A stretch of DNA of 64,000 nucleotides from Heliocidaris tuberculata (taxonomy: Eukaryota > Echinodermata > Echinoidea > Camarodonta > Echinometridae), in contig CM046850.1 in assembly GCA_025618425.1 (NCBI GenBank), forward strand, positions 29,663,347-29,727,346, in the 5' to 3' direction. A program made the translations under genes and the position numbers. This document shows, piece after piece, positions 11,238 to 23,140 of the stretch (within the stretch, counting starts at the first letter, position 1; each line of letters begins with the position of its first letter). The notes below the pieces were generated by a model. That model was not told the DNA's origin and did no database searches. It saw only the letters and a program-made list of their open reading frames with translations.

Positions 11238-14212
11238 AAGGAACTTAGTGAAAAATCAGGACACGCTTAACGTCATATTTTTACATGAAAACCAAACTAA
11301 CGCAACCACGAAAGCAAAGTCTTTTATCATAAAATACACCACAGATATTGTGGCTTAAATCTTTACGTCATCTGTAGATAAATATATACATATAGATCAA
11401 CCACGGAACATCTTCCGTCTGTTCTCACATCTTTTTACCAAACATGAATGTTTTCACACCGCTTTTGACGTGAATGTTATTTTTGTCTCTCGCCTTCTCC
11501 CCTTCTTCTAAGAAGAGTGTGTGAACTATTAAACGATAGTCATAAGGTAATGCATTTCCTTGACGACCGCAGTGAAACAAAAATAACGAGTTGTTTTAAA
11601 ACGCTAACGCCATTTTGTAAGGAAATAACATGGAAAAAAATCGTTTACTTCTATCTATCAATGCATGCAATGAACATTATACATATCTTAATGGAAAATT
11701 ACGGCAAACACCATTAATGCCAGTCGATAATACGTCATGGCCACAGAAACATGTTTAAGCGCCTTTTACAATCGCAAAATGAGGATTTAGAAGGTCTAGA
11801 GCGTTTGTCGTTCTATATTTATCGATAACAGTACAATTTGGGAAGCAATAATACTTCAGAGCAATATGTATCTCCAATACCTATACCATATTTTTATGGT
11901 GAAATTAACATAACGATTTGTACATGACATTTTAAGACATACATATAAATTAATGTCATTTACACGATTTTATAATCAAAGGAAAGCAAAACTCACATGA
12001 GATAATCGTCTGCTTTCAACTAAACCATATGTTCTCCATTTCTTAAACACTGAATCATTTACTTATGATTAAACAAATTGTGAAGACTTGTAGGATATAA
12101 TAGTAACTTTTAGGAGAATCAAATGCATTTTTATAAACAATGGATAAGAGGTATTATGTATATAACATAATGGGTTCCCACGTAATGCAACCTCATAATC
12201 CCCTGACAAATTGAAAAGACATCTTCACCAAAGAGACCTTAATGCTGCTTGACGTAACCAAGAACCTATTTTCATCAATCATTAAACACTTTCTGCCTAT
12301 TTACACACTTTCAAGATAAATGGATGTCGAAGGGGAATGGGTATTTTGTCTCCGTCTTTCTCTCTTACTCCTTCCAAGAGTGCAGGGACTATTACAAGAA
12401 GGAAAAACCACGGTCAACCTTACTTTAAGGACTACATTATTAAGCAAATATCATGTCCACTGTTCCCGCCATTTTATAAAGCTTTAAAATGTTTAAATTG
12501 TGTATTTCACTCTAGTATGTGAGGAGTGGAATGTATGTAAAGAACATTAATGTTGGACAGGTTTATGAGAACCCGCTTTATACAAAATTGACGAAAACAT
12601 CAATTTCTTCGCTGCACGTAGACGTGGAGAGGTAGAGTTTAAAAGCATCTTTTACATAACTATTTTACAATCATATAGAGAAATAGTATTCTCAGAGGGA
12701 GAGTGTATTCTGTGGTTATGTTTTCATTGGTTACATTAAAAGATTTAGAAGCTTATATTTTAGATGGAGGGAAATAGAAAAACGAATATAAATGCGGATT
12801 TTTAAGGAATCCAAGGAATAGTGAAAACAAAAATCACGATTCTATTTTGTTAGAGAATATCAAATCATTTGTGATAATTTTGATATAATTTTGTTTCACA
12901 TGATATCATTTTGTTTGATAAGATTTTTCGTCAGTTGCATAAAATGCGTCGGGAATAATCATTACTATTTTAAAGAAGAACAGAAAATTTCGTATGGAGT
13001 TCTAGAAAACAATATCACTGCATGGCTTAACTTTAGCTCTCTCCCATTCTCTCTTTCTCCCTCTCTTTCTCTCTCTCTTCTCCCCCTACACTCACCACTG
13101 CTGGTAGTATAACTGACTATATTGCCATGCTAAGCCTAGATATGAAAAGCCATATGTCGTCACCTACATAGTGCTAATATATATTTTTTTTTATTGCATA
13201 TCTCTCCCTAACAACGAACTATGAAAACCATGGAAAGATGTGGTTGGACTGTAATTATTAACGAAAGCCACATTAACTTATTTCTGCTGACCATCACTGC
13301 TAATGATAGATCGTGGCAGATCTTCCATTTAACGAGATACATGTATAAATACAGCGAGTAAAAACTCTGTGGCCTTTTAAAAACTTATACAAAGAAGAAT
13401 TATTTCAATGCTTTTGCCATTATAGATTGTTGGTGGTATTTTAATTTTTTTTAATTTTTTAATTTTTTCAAAAGTAGAATACACTCTCTTTTTCTTTCCA
13501 CCTGACTATACAAGCCCGTATATCTTGTCTAAAATTGGAACTTTTTTGATATGCGGGCTGCCTTTCTCTTAATGATTTCCTGAAGTTCTTTGTTTCCCAA
13601 CACTATATTTCTGATAATTAAAATATATTTGTTTTTGCCTGTTAATTAATAAGCCAAATTCATTTCCGTTTTCCTTCCAAGCTGCGGCGTCATTTTAAGC
13701 CCCAATTTCGCTTAAAAGTAATATTATGCTGGTAGTATCTTCCCCCCCCCCCCACGCCCCCACATATGTGTCAAAAATTGATAAAGCCAATAATTTCCAT
13801 TTCGCGATGATTAAAAAATAAAAAATATAAATTTCCGTCTGGGAAATCAATCACACTATTATTTGAAATGTTCTAGATATCGTCAAATTTGGAAGAAAAT
13901 AACGTCAGTATTAACTTTCTGGTACGTGATTTTTTCTCTACTTCTTTTTGGCTAAATTCAAGTTACTTCTATATCTTAGATTTATAATTACATGTGATTA
14001 CTTCCTGAATGTATTGCTAGACATTCACTGACGTTCTATTTGCGCCATGTGAGATCGGCATCAAAGAGAAACCCTCTGTCAAAAATGATGCTAATGGAAT
14101 ATTTAGAGTGATGTATCACCTGGTTTGTTTGTTTGTTTGTTTTTTGTTTTGTTTTTTGTTGTTTTGTCCGCCCCCCCCTTTAGTATTTGTGAATATATAT
14201 CCTGTAGTTTTA
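10337..14212. other. AT-rich low-copy DNA with minor simple repeats
   Basis: No gene supported. A minus-strand frame of 96 codons at 10431-10721 has mixed composition with one hydrophobic stretch near its C terminus, but no domain or splice support. A CT-rich tract lies at about 13035-13090, a C11 run near 13743 and a GTTT-rich stretch at 14121-14165. Confidence 0.4.
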
Positions 14213-14397
14213 ACACGATAATAACTACTTTCGAAAAATAAACTCAAGACAATTTCAATAGCCCTGTCTATCACTTTTAGAAACGTGCGAACATTACAAT
14301 GGCGTATTACGTAATCCGAACAAGATTTCTATGGGCAGTACAATGGGCCTTTGAAATTTCCCTTGAGTTTATTTTTCGAAAGTAGTTTTTATCGTGT
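14213..14397. mobile_element. 185-bp MITE, ACACGATA family, copy 1
   Basis: The termini ACACGATAATAACTACTTTC and GAAAGTAGTTTTTATCGTGT are inverted repeats that extend inward through TCGAAAAATAAACTCAAG, about 38 bp in all. The trinucleotide TTA flanks both sides (14210-14212, 14398-14400), as expected for PIF/Harbinger-type insertion. The core contains CAATGGCGTATTACGTAATC. A second copy is at 32539-32725. Non-autonomous. Confidence 0.8.
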
Positions 14398-14400
14398 TTA

Positions 14401-14756
14401 CAGGTTTTTTTGTTTATACTCAATGAACAAATTTTTGTTTTTGCTTTTATTGATGTTGATTGCGTGTGTTTATTATACATACTCTTCTTGCCAATATTTA
14501 CAGTTTTTACTGATTATTGTAAGACGTTATTTGTTAGAGTATTTGTATTCTTAAGAATTACTTAGTGTTTAAAGTAGTCTTTAATCATATCACATTTTAC
14601 ATAATTTGTCAGGGAACCACATATTCATTAGCCATTTCAGCTATTTCGTGGTCTAACATTACCATTCACTTTTGTAAATGCCTTGTAAATATGTTTCATA
14701 TATTGTTTCAGAAATGATAATAAATTCATTCATTCATTCATTCATTCATTCAATAA
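14401..14756 (+). repeat. Possible LINE 3' end with (ATTC)n tail
   Basis: TGTTTCAGAAATGATAATAA is followed by seven ATTC units (14724-14752). Short tetranucleotide tails of this kind commonly end non-LTR retrotransposons of the CR1/L2 type. No reverse transcriptase remnant is recognisable upstream, so only a 3' UTR fragment could be present. It may be just a microsatellite. Confidence 0.3.
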
Positions 14757-15356
14757 AGCGAATGCAAAATAAACACAGTGAATATTGCTTTGTATACACA
14801 TTTTTTCTTCATAGTTTTGATTAGCGTAAGTGTTTTGAGATCGAAATGACGCCGCACGTGTACCAGGCATGAGGTAGCTTCGAAAGGTACAGTACAAGTA
14901 TGAAATGCCAGTACCAGTTAGGCTGTACTACATTTTGAATTTCTCACATCAGTCTGCATTGCTTAAACCCTGTTTAGAAGTAGATTACTGGTTGTGGGTG
15001 GAAAAGCAGTAATCATGGTAATACTGAGATAAAACTGTTTTGATCACAACAAATTAATTATTTAAACGTCGAAAGCACTCTCCGGGATCAACCGTCAAAG
15101 CATGATCTCTAAAGCAAAGCTAATTATGCTGATAGAGCGAATTAACGTTATACCGCTGGTCATTATTCATGAAATGATGACATGAGGATACACGAATAAA
15201 AAAAATATACATGAATATGATAAATCATTACTATTTTCGCTCTTACAATCTGTATTATCATTATCATTGTTATTATCATTATCATTTTCATTATTTAAAA
15301 AAAAAATGTTCTTATGAGTATTGTTATTATTAGTATTATTATTGTTATTGTTATTA
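14757..15356. other. AT-rich low-copy DNA with interrupted ATT runs
   Basis: Mixed sequence, then imperfect ATT/ATC trinucleotide runs at about 15253-15290 and 15318-15356. Open frames rich in Asn come from these runs. No gene supported. Confidence 0.4.
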
Positions 15357-15398
15357 TAGCAAAACGTCGTGGCGCATAAGAACGCGGGGAAAACGCAT
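15357..15398 (-). repeat. Inverted partner of the 255-bp repeat's GC-rich block
   Basis: This 42-bp arm (TAGCAAAACGTCGTGGCGCA then TAAGAACGCG) is the reverse complement, with a few mismatches, of 15573-15614 in the first 255-bp unit. The two arms with about 175 bp between them could form a hairpin or mark the termini of an inverted-repeat element. Confidence 0.75.
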
Positions 15399-15550
15399 AT
15401 GACAAATTTACTCAAAATCATAATTTTATTCTATAAAGGCAGACTCAAAATATTACAATGTAGAATTAGTATTCAAATATTTGAACAATTTTAAGAAAAT
15501 AATATGATTTTTTTTTGGTGATATGTCTAATTCTAATTTTATAAGCACAT

Positions 15551-16315
15551 TCAAAACTTGCAGTTTTCCTCTATGCGTCTTTCTCGCGTTCTTACGCGCC
15601 ACGACGTTTCGCTAAGCTACCTATTATCTAAAAATTGATCATTATTATTACTGTCGTTATCAATAATGTCACATATTCATTTTTTTGTACTTTTATCAGT
15701 CGAAGTACAGCAGCAGCAATATTTTAGTTGTAATTATTAATTATTAATTGGGTCTTATTTACCCAGGGTAGCCATATCAGAATGAATACTAATACTGTAG
15801 TACTATCAAAACTTGCAGTTTTCCTCTATGCGTCTTTCTCGCGTTCTTACGCGCCACGACGTTTCGCTAAGCTACCTATTATCTAAAAATTGATCATTAT
15901 TATTACTGTCGTTATCAATAATGTCACATATTCATTTTTTTGTACTTTTATCAGTCGAAGTACAGCAGCAGCAATATTTTAGTTGTAATTATTAATTATT
16001 AATTGGGTCTTATTTACCCAGGGTAGCCATATCAGAATGAATACTAATACTGTAGTACTATCAAAACTTGCAGTTTTCCTCTATGCGTCTTTCTCGCGTT
16101 CTTACGCGCCACGACGTTTCGCTAAGCTACCTATTATCTAAAAATTGATCATTATTATTACTGTCGTTATCAATAATGTCACATATTCATTTTTTTGTAC
16201 TTTTATCAGTCGAAGTACAGCAGCAGCAATATTTTAGTTGTAATTATTAATTATTAATTGGGTCTTATTTACCCAGGGTAGCCATATCAGAATGAATACT
16301 AATACTGTAGTACTA
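15551..16315 (+). repeat. Three tandem copies of a 255-bp unit, apparently identical
   Basis: Units run 15551-15805, 15806-16060 and 16061-16315, each beginning TCAAAACTTGCAGTTTTCC and ending AATACTGTAGTACTA. I find no difference between them by eye. Each holds a GC-rich block (CTTACGCGCCACGACG), a GTACAGCAGCAGCAA segment and GGGTCTTATTTACCC, which can pair with itself. Identity over 765 bp in fast-evolving DNA means very recent tandem duplication, gene conversion or an assembly artefact. No open frame spans the unit. Confidence 0.95.
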
Positions 16316-16421
16316 TCATGGAAAGTACATCAATATCATTCTCACAATTGATATTATAATGATGTGACAATAATCATATTCATTATCTTTATTATCATGC
16401 CAATATTATGACTATTATTGT

Positions 16422-16549
<128 letters not shown>

Positions 16550-17504
16550 CATATCAGTTGATGTTTTTTCTGAACAAGTACAATGTGCTTTACAATAATA
16601 AGAGTATTTATATCTTCATACAAACGCTACTCTTTATACTTATCATCCAACTTATACCGCAAATACTTAATCGCATCATTTTAAAATCGTACCCATTATG
16701 TTCATCTTTTATCCCCGGTAACAGAACAAGTTCATGAAATACAATGTGTCATCGAAAGTGTGCTATCAAATTGTCTAACACAATACCGAGAACGGAATTT
16801 CGAAATTATAATAATTATTCTCCCTCCATACAAAAGAAACGCCGCTAAAAAAATAAAATACAAAAGAGGAAGCGGCGAAGTGAGGTGCGAAATGAAATAT
16901 CGCCTAGCTCCTAAGTTCACACATGGTTCTCATCATGTAGTCATAATTCTCATTATAGACCCAAATTGGATTGACAAATTGAAGTCGTCCTCCGCAAGAC
17001 GGCAGATTAAAACCGGCGCGTCGTAATTTGATACAAGCGTCGAGAGCACAAACCGTAGTATAGATTTTTAAAGACAGGAACTCTACACAAATGCAGCGTT
17101 TAATCTAATCAGGATGGGCTCTCTACGAAATAGAATTAAATCGTTTCACCCTTTTCCCTTATCTACAACACAGTGTATTTTTTCTACTGCTTTTAACTTT
17201 CACATTAATTTAATGTTGAATTTCCCTTTCTTGCTTGCCTCTAAGTGAATCATATTGATTTATCACAGTATTTCTGACAACAGTTATTATCATCTAACAA
17301 TATAACGTACTCGGATTTTTGTTCCAATTATATGCCAACGTAATAGGGGTGTATCCATTCAACGCAGCGTTCTGTCATATCATACCATTTAAGTCAAGGG
17401 TGAGGAAGGGGGTTGCATGTCGTTTTTGTTTTTGTCTTTGTTTTTGTTTTGTTTTGTTGTGTTTTTTTTTTTGTTGTTGTTGAAAGTTCATCATTTCAAA
17501 GGTA
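16550..17504. other. Low-copy DNA, no gene supported
   Basis: A slightly GC-richer patch at 16850-17060 carries short overlapping frames on both strands without domains. A GTTTTT-rich stretch lies at 17420-17480. Confidence 0.4.
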
Positions 17505-17813
17505 CGTTTTTCCGGGGTTACGGAATCCTGAAAGGTTCGTAATTCTGAAGGTTCGCAATTCCGAAGGTTCGTAATTCCTAAGATGAAATACTGTTCCTCA
17601 TTCGGAAAATGAAAAAAAGTTTCGTATTTCTAAAAATGAGATAGGGTTCATAATTCCGAAGGTTCATCATTCCAAAATTGCAATAGATCCATATATCATT
17701 TTTTAAAAGGAATTACGAACCTCGGGAATTGTGTTAACCATTTCGTTTTCGGACATATGAACCCCTGGTATGAACAATTTGTGTTCCAGAAATATGAACA
17801 TTCGGAAAAAACG
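17505..17813. mobile_element. GGTTCGTAATTCCGAA element, copy 1
   Basis: Starts CGTTTTTCCGG and ends CGGAAAAAACG, a terminal inverted repeat. Inside, variants of AGGTTCGTAATTCCGAAGG recur on the plus strand in the left half (17530-17680) and as the complement GGAATTACGAACC in the right half. The right end (ATGAACCCCTGGTATGAACA then ATTTGTGTTCC) matches the right end of the second copy at 46743-47126. Non-coding; the class is unknown. Confidence 0.7.
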
Positions 17814-18372
17814 AGTGCTCCCCTTAATTTGGGAGGGGGATCGATAAAGATTAACCCCAAATTATACTCTAAATTCTCATCACAGCCTCCCTGCGCAGCC
17901 CCCCCCCCCCCACTCCCCCACCCTTTACCCCAAAAGACGTGACGTATTACACATGTCACATGACCTGAATAGATTATGTAGAGTCTGGGATTTCGACCCA
18001 TGATAGATCAATATTTGATAGGAATCTGAGACAATTCAGATAGTTCAGATAAGTCGCTGTCGTATTAGACGAGATATCGTGATGCACCATAGCCTGTATA
18101 CAACCCTATAAAGCACTGTTAGTATTGTTTAGCTTTAATAAAATTAAATTAAATGGAATTAGACCATTTCATTTAATTAAATATAGAGTTCCAAAAATGA
18201 ATCGAGATTACTATACAAAAAAAAAAGAACAACTTATTTATCCTCTTAGGATACAAAATTTTCGATTTTATAATCTAACATTTCAGAATGATATTGAACA
18301 AAATTCCTTGATAATATTCTTGTTACTTGGAATCATTGCAATGCGCAAAATAGAGGCAGTTTATTTTTGCTT
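17814..18372. other. Low-copy DNA, no gene supported
   Basis: Contains a C10 run near 17900. Nothing recognisable as a gene. Confidence 0.4.
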
Positions 18373-18376
18373 TGTG

Positions 18377-18425
<49 letters not shown>

Positions 18426-18427
18426 GT
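18373..18427. repeat. (GT)n microsatellite
   Basis: About 26 GT units with two GC interruptions, directly abutting the SINE head. A second impure GT/GGGT tract lies at 18606-18657. Confidence 0.95.
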
Positions 18428-18560
18428 CCAGTGGTTTAAGGCGCTTAACAGGAGGTGCGAGGATCGGGCGTTCAATCCCCAGCACGGCACTTATGCCCTT
18501 GAGCAAAGCATTTTATCTACATTGCTTTTTTATCGTACATCAAATAAATGAAGTGCTATA
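18421..18560 (+). mobile_element. tRNA-derived SINE
   Basis: The head shows a polymerase III A-box-like GTCCAGTGGTTTAAGGCGC (about 18426-18444) and a B-box-like GCGTTCAATCC (about 18468-18478). The body follows as ACTTATGCCCTTGAGCAAAG then GCATTTTATCTACATTGCT. The body matches the minus strand of the tandem units at 7372-7566. A tRNA-like head joined to a conserved tRNA-unrelated body defines a tRNA-derived SINE. The 3' boundary is not defined. Confidence 0.65.
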
Positions 18561-19282
18561 GGCATATTGATACCAGCGTGTGCATGTGTGTTATTAAAAA
18601 AAAAAAAGTGTGTGCGTGGGTGGGTGTGCGCGTGTGTGTGTGCGGGAGGGGGGGGGGTGACTGCATAAACGCTTCGTGTAGTATGGGCGTGTGCTAAATG
18701 AAGTATTCTTCTATATCTAAGGTAATATTTTTTTTCCTTGAAACTTTGTATAATCACGATTATACCATTCGAATCGAAGAGGCATTCAACCACAGGAAGA
18801 AACGAAATTCCGATAACTTTAGAAAGCACTTTTGATGTAAGAAGACAATTTAAGTGTGAACCTTGTATATTCTTATATTATGCACCATGATATTAATACA
18901 CAACATTACAAAAAGGTGATGCTTGATTTGGATTAAGATGTATCCAAATGATCATAATCCTTTTCCTATGTTTATATTTTTTAATTGTAAATTTGCTTGC
19001 AAAGAACGTGGAATAAACAATTATTAAACCATTTAAACAGTGGGTCTTAACATGAGTCGATTGAACACACACCAAACAATATTTGCAATTGGTAAAATAG
19101 TACTTACAAAGCGACGGCATATGGTCGATGATCAATAACCGTTTAAGGTTTGTATTTTGTGAGCGAGAAAAGAACTGTGTGTGTATGTGTGTGTTTATAT
19201 ATCCAAACCGTTACCATACACCAGTATTTGGATGAAAAACATTCTTTTAATCAGGCTAAGTGACATTATGGGCTTTAAAGAC
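18561..19282. other. Low-copy AT-rich DNA, no gene supported
   Basis: Contains an impure GT tract, a G10 run and short AT stretches. No recognisable gene or RNA. Confidence 0.4.
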
Positions 19283-19648
19283 AAAGTTGAGTTCTATTCA
19301 TGCTATTACATTGTGAAAGAAAAGCAACTGGGAAAGGTTGATCATGTCTACATAAGAATCGGTGTATACTGTGAGGTATTGGAATTATCAAAATGATAGG
19401 AAATTGACTCAATCTCGCTGAAGAACATGCGCTGCACACAGAAATGAGTATATGGAACTCCACACACACGTCATGTAGCATGAATGTTCGGTCCGAACAC
19501 TTCAGCTATCGTCATATTGGGAATATTAGGGCATTTGAATAGCAATCATTTTCAGGGGACATTTCTACTATGTTCTTCCAAACTGACACAAAAGGAATGA
19601 GAAAACTCACAAATTATTTTTCACCTTTCCCAGGACTGAACCTTCTCT
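19283..19648 (-). mobile_element. Dispersed repeat of 366-381 bp, copy 1 (minus)
   Basis: This stretch is the reverse complement of 36548-36928, including the shared blocks TGAATGTTCGG(T/C)CCGAACACTTCAGCTA and AACTGACA..AAAGG. In the second copy both ends read TTGAGTTCTGG inward, suggesting short terminal inverted repeats. The palindromic core GTTCGGNCCGAAC is notable. No transposase. Superfamily undetermined. Confidence 0.7.
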
Positions 19649-20105
19649 TTAAAGGTAAACTACACTGCGGCGAAGTCAGCTGAATATTATATTAGTATAT
19701 GAAAGTAGCATCATAATAATTCAACTTCACTTTGAATAGTTAAAATAGAAGGCAGCACGGTAAACACATAATGTTATTTCAGCCAAGGTATACCGCTCGA
19801 TTAAATTTTATTCAACCATTAATGAAATAAAAACAAAACAATCTACAATGGAAATATACAAAATAATGGTTAGGACTCTTGTAAAGCAGCATTCTGCTTG
19901 TAACCAGCGCCCTGTTACAAACAAACAAACAAAACTATTAAAAAATACGAATAATATAAAAAAAATTGCACAACACACGCACACACACCCACCCACATTC
20001 ATCAATACACACAATCATAAGAAGATGAAGAAATCAAGATGAAATAGAAAGGAGAGAAAAATAGAAAAGAAAGAAAGAAATACAAGTAGAAGGAAGAAGG
20101 GAAAG
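19649..20105. other. Low-copy AT-rich DNA, purine-rich at the right
   Basis: Ordinary sequence, then a CA/CCCA run (about 19975-20000) and an A/G-rich stretch (20020-20105). No gene supported. Confidence 0.4.
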
Positions 20106-21963
20106 GTAACTACCTGGTCAGCCGTGTATATCATGTTTTGCAAAATAGATTTCTTTTACATTGTTTTATATCTGGTGATTGTAGAACTGGATCTCATGTC
20201 ATGATCCAGTGATTTCCATGCACATACCCCCATTAAACGATGCAGAGTTATACAATGAAGTTGAACGGCAAAGAGGGTGATGTAAGTTGTTACTTTGACG
20301 AGTGGGGTAATTATAAATAGAAACATTTGTTTAGAGCATATCAACAAAAGCAGATGGTAAAAGTTCTTTTGTGAAATTTGAACACAAATGTGAATGTATT
20401 TAGTTTTATTAAATCAAAGACAGGAATGATTTTCAATTTTTTAAACAGTGGTATACTTGGAGACGAATGATGACTTTTAGTAATTAAGCGAGCTGCACGT
20501 TTTGTAACTTATAAATCTTGATCAGTTTTGTTTTGTAGGTATTGCCCAAGATAATATTGCAGTAATCTAAGTGGGGAAGAATCGTTGCATATTAAATATT
20601 CATTAATATGTTCCTTTGGATATTTTTTTTCTTCAATTTACACAAGACACCGGTAGTTCGAGAAATTTTAGAACAAACATAATCAATATGACACTTCAAA
20701 TCAAGAGTTTCTTCAATATGAGAAAAATACACTTTGTTTTCGTTCAATAAGTACATTCGCTATTTTAACAGGATCAATGGAATTAGGAACTTTCTTTCTC
20801 TTTGTATGAAAAATTATATTTTTGTTTTGTCATAATTTAAGAATAATTTATTAGTTTTAAACCAAACATTCAATTTTGTTAACTCTTCATTTAAAGTATA
20901 AACCAGCTGTGCTAAATTAAAATGAGAATAATAAACGTCAGTATCATCAGCAAATAATGAAAACATAAACAATTTTGATGAGTTGATAATGTCATTGATA
21001 TAAATAATAAATAAAAGTGGACCTAGAACAGATCCTTGATTAACTCCGATATATTTTTACATCCATATAATCAGATTCAACACCATCGACCACCACATAT
21101 TGTTTTGTATTACATAAATAATTTGTAAACCATTGGTGAGGAATACCTCGTACACCGTAATAATATAATTTTTAAGTAAAATATGGTTGTCGATGGTGTC
21201 AAATGCTTTGGATAAATCCATAAATACTCCATAACAAAACATTCCATTATTAATTTCATGAAGAATATTATTTGAAAAATTCACAATGCTCAAACCAGTA
21301 CTGTATTTTTCTCGGAAACCAAACTATTTTTAAGTAAGACAATTGCATTTGAGTAAATAATCATACGCTCTTTTATGCATTACCTTTTCTAAAAATTTTG
21401 CAAAAACAGAGAGCAAAGCAATGGGTCTATAATTTTCTACATTCTTAAGATCATTCTTCTTGTAAACTGGTAAAATCTTTGCAACTTTAAGTTTATCTGG
21501 GACTATTCCACTGTTCAAAGATTTATTGAATATCTCACAATAATTATACATAGAATCAGATTTTTGCATGAAAGATATCATAAGAGTCATTTGTATTTTC
21601 ACAATCATAAACTTCTGACCAACCAATGGATGATAAACGCTCTTTAAACATTGCCATTCTTGAATCATTGATAATACGTCTTTTTATATATTTGGTAACA
21701 GGCTTTACATTCATTTTACTTGCAATTGAAAATACTGGGAAATGATCTGAAAGGTCACTATAAATGAGCCCTGTATGTTTTTCTTCCTGTATGGTATTTG
21801 TAAATATATTATCGATCAATGATGCTTTTTTTTAGTAATGCGAGTTGGCTTTGTTATTAAAGGATACAAATTAAAAGAAAACACAGTATCTAAAAAGTCA
21901 TTTGCTTCATTGTGGATACCATAGTTAAGCAAGTTTATATCAAAGTCACCTAAAATATTATAT
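20106..21963 (-). pseudogene. Decayed non-LTR retrotransposon (LINE): endonuclease end plus reverse transcriptase
   Basis: Read on the minus strand, the residues follow the order expected of an APE-type LINE. The endonuclease part has GDFDINLLN (about 21921-21950), IDNIFTN (near 21800) and SDHFPVF (about 21730-21750). The reverse transcriptase has VENYRPIALLSVFAKFLEK, YGVFMDLSKAFDTIDNH (about 21187-21230), NQGSVLGPLLF (about 21010-21042) and the catalytic FADD (about 20943-20955). A C-terminal HLDYCNIILG segment lies near 20545-20575. The reading frame is broken by several frameshifts and stops, and the 5' end is truncated where it meets a (TG)n(TA)n tract. It resembles the Jockey/CR1-like group, but the exact clade is not determinable by eye. 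It is not functional as it stands. Confidence 0.9.
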
Positions 21964-21967
21964 TATA

Positions 21968-21969
<2 letters not shown>

Positions 21970-22046
<77 letters not shown>
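21970..22046. repeat. (TG)n(TA)n compound microsatellite
   Basis: About 39 bp of TG followed by about 37 bp of TA with one CA interruption. It lies between the truncated LINE and the mariner-type element. The TA run provides the TA target at the element's left edge. Confidence 0.95.
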
Positions 22047-22049
<3 letters not shown>

Positions 22050-23095
22050 TGCGTCCCAGAAAAAACGAAACCCCAAAACAAAGGGTTATTGTGACCACAC
22101 TATGTGCTGTATGACAATAATTATATATTTTCCATAAACTAAAAGTATTATGCTTTTAAATGATACCTTGATGGCATCCATCCGTACATGCTTTACCGAT
22201 CAGCAGCATTTTGAAAATGACATGTAAAAACTCAGTTGTGCCAGATTTGGGTAAAACCGTGAAAACGTTAGTATCACATGCGAACATGACCCAAATGTAA
22301 CGTGACTTTGAAAACCCTGCGAGAAGACTGTTTTCATTTGTTTCTTTCAATAACGAGGGTAAGAATAATGCCCTCATCATAAAATAAAGGATGGACAATG
22401 ATTTGTCGATGTTGGGGGTAAAGAAAGGGCATGTTTTGTATTGAAATGGTACCTGCAATCGAAATGAAAAGTAATTTTTTAATTTTGAAGAACCACAATT
22501 TCTTTTAAGAACAAAGCGAACAGATAGGTGATATTTTTCATAAAAGTAAAGTTAGTGGCACTTGTCATTGTCATCAAAAGGAAATACAAGGTTGAAAGGG
22601 CACATGAGGCAGAATAATTATCAAGATTATGGCAATTTCCCACCTCAGGAGGGGCACCTTTCCTATCACAGGAGGGGCACTTTTTCATCTTTTGAGGGAA
22701 ATTCTTTGATTTATGAAATTTGGGGGGCATACACCCCTGCCACTGGAAATTGGTATTGACCCGTGTTTTTTATGAATTTCTGATTGAATGCATGTCATCA
22801 CACGAGGGAATTTCACGTATCATATCTCTTAAAGCTGGTATTTCCCAAGTTTGTGTCATGTTCGCATGTGATCCTAACGTTTTCACGGTTTTACCCAAAA
22901 CTGGCACAACTGAGTTTTTACACGTCATTTTCAAAATGCTGCCGCTCGGTAAAGCATGTACAGATGGATGACATCAAGGTATCATTTAAAAGCATAATAC
23001 TTCTAGTTTTTGGAAAACAGATAATTATTGTCATAGAGCACATAGTGTGGTCACAATAACCCTTTGTTTTAGGGTTTCGTTTTTTCTGGGACGCA

Positions 23096-23098
<3 letters not shown>
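22047..23098. mobile_element. TA-flanked 1,052-bp mariner-type non-autonomous element
   Basis: Ends CAGTGCGTCCCAGAAAAAAC and GTTTTTTCTGGGACGCACTG are exact inverse complements with TA on both outer sides, the Tc1/mariner signature. The arms stay inverted-repeat for about 250 bp (22047-22295 against 22850-23098) with a modest number of mismatches. The core of about 550 bp has no transposase, but contains two GGAGGGGCAC repeats near 22651-22682 and a CATGACCCAAA / TTTGTGTCATG pair at the arm edges. Both outer flanks are TA microsatellite, so the exact target duplication cannot be checked. It would fold into a long hairpin if transcribed. Confidence 0.85.
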
Positions 23099-23140
<42 letters not shown>

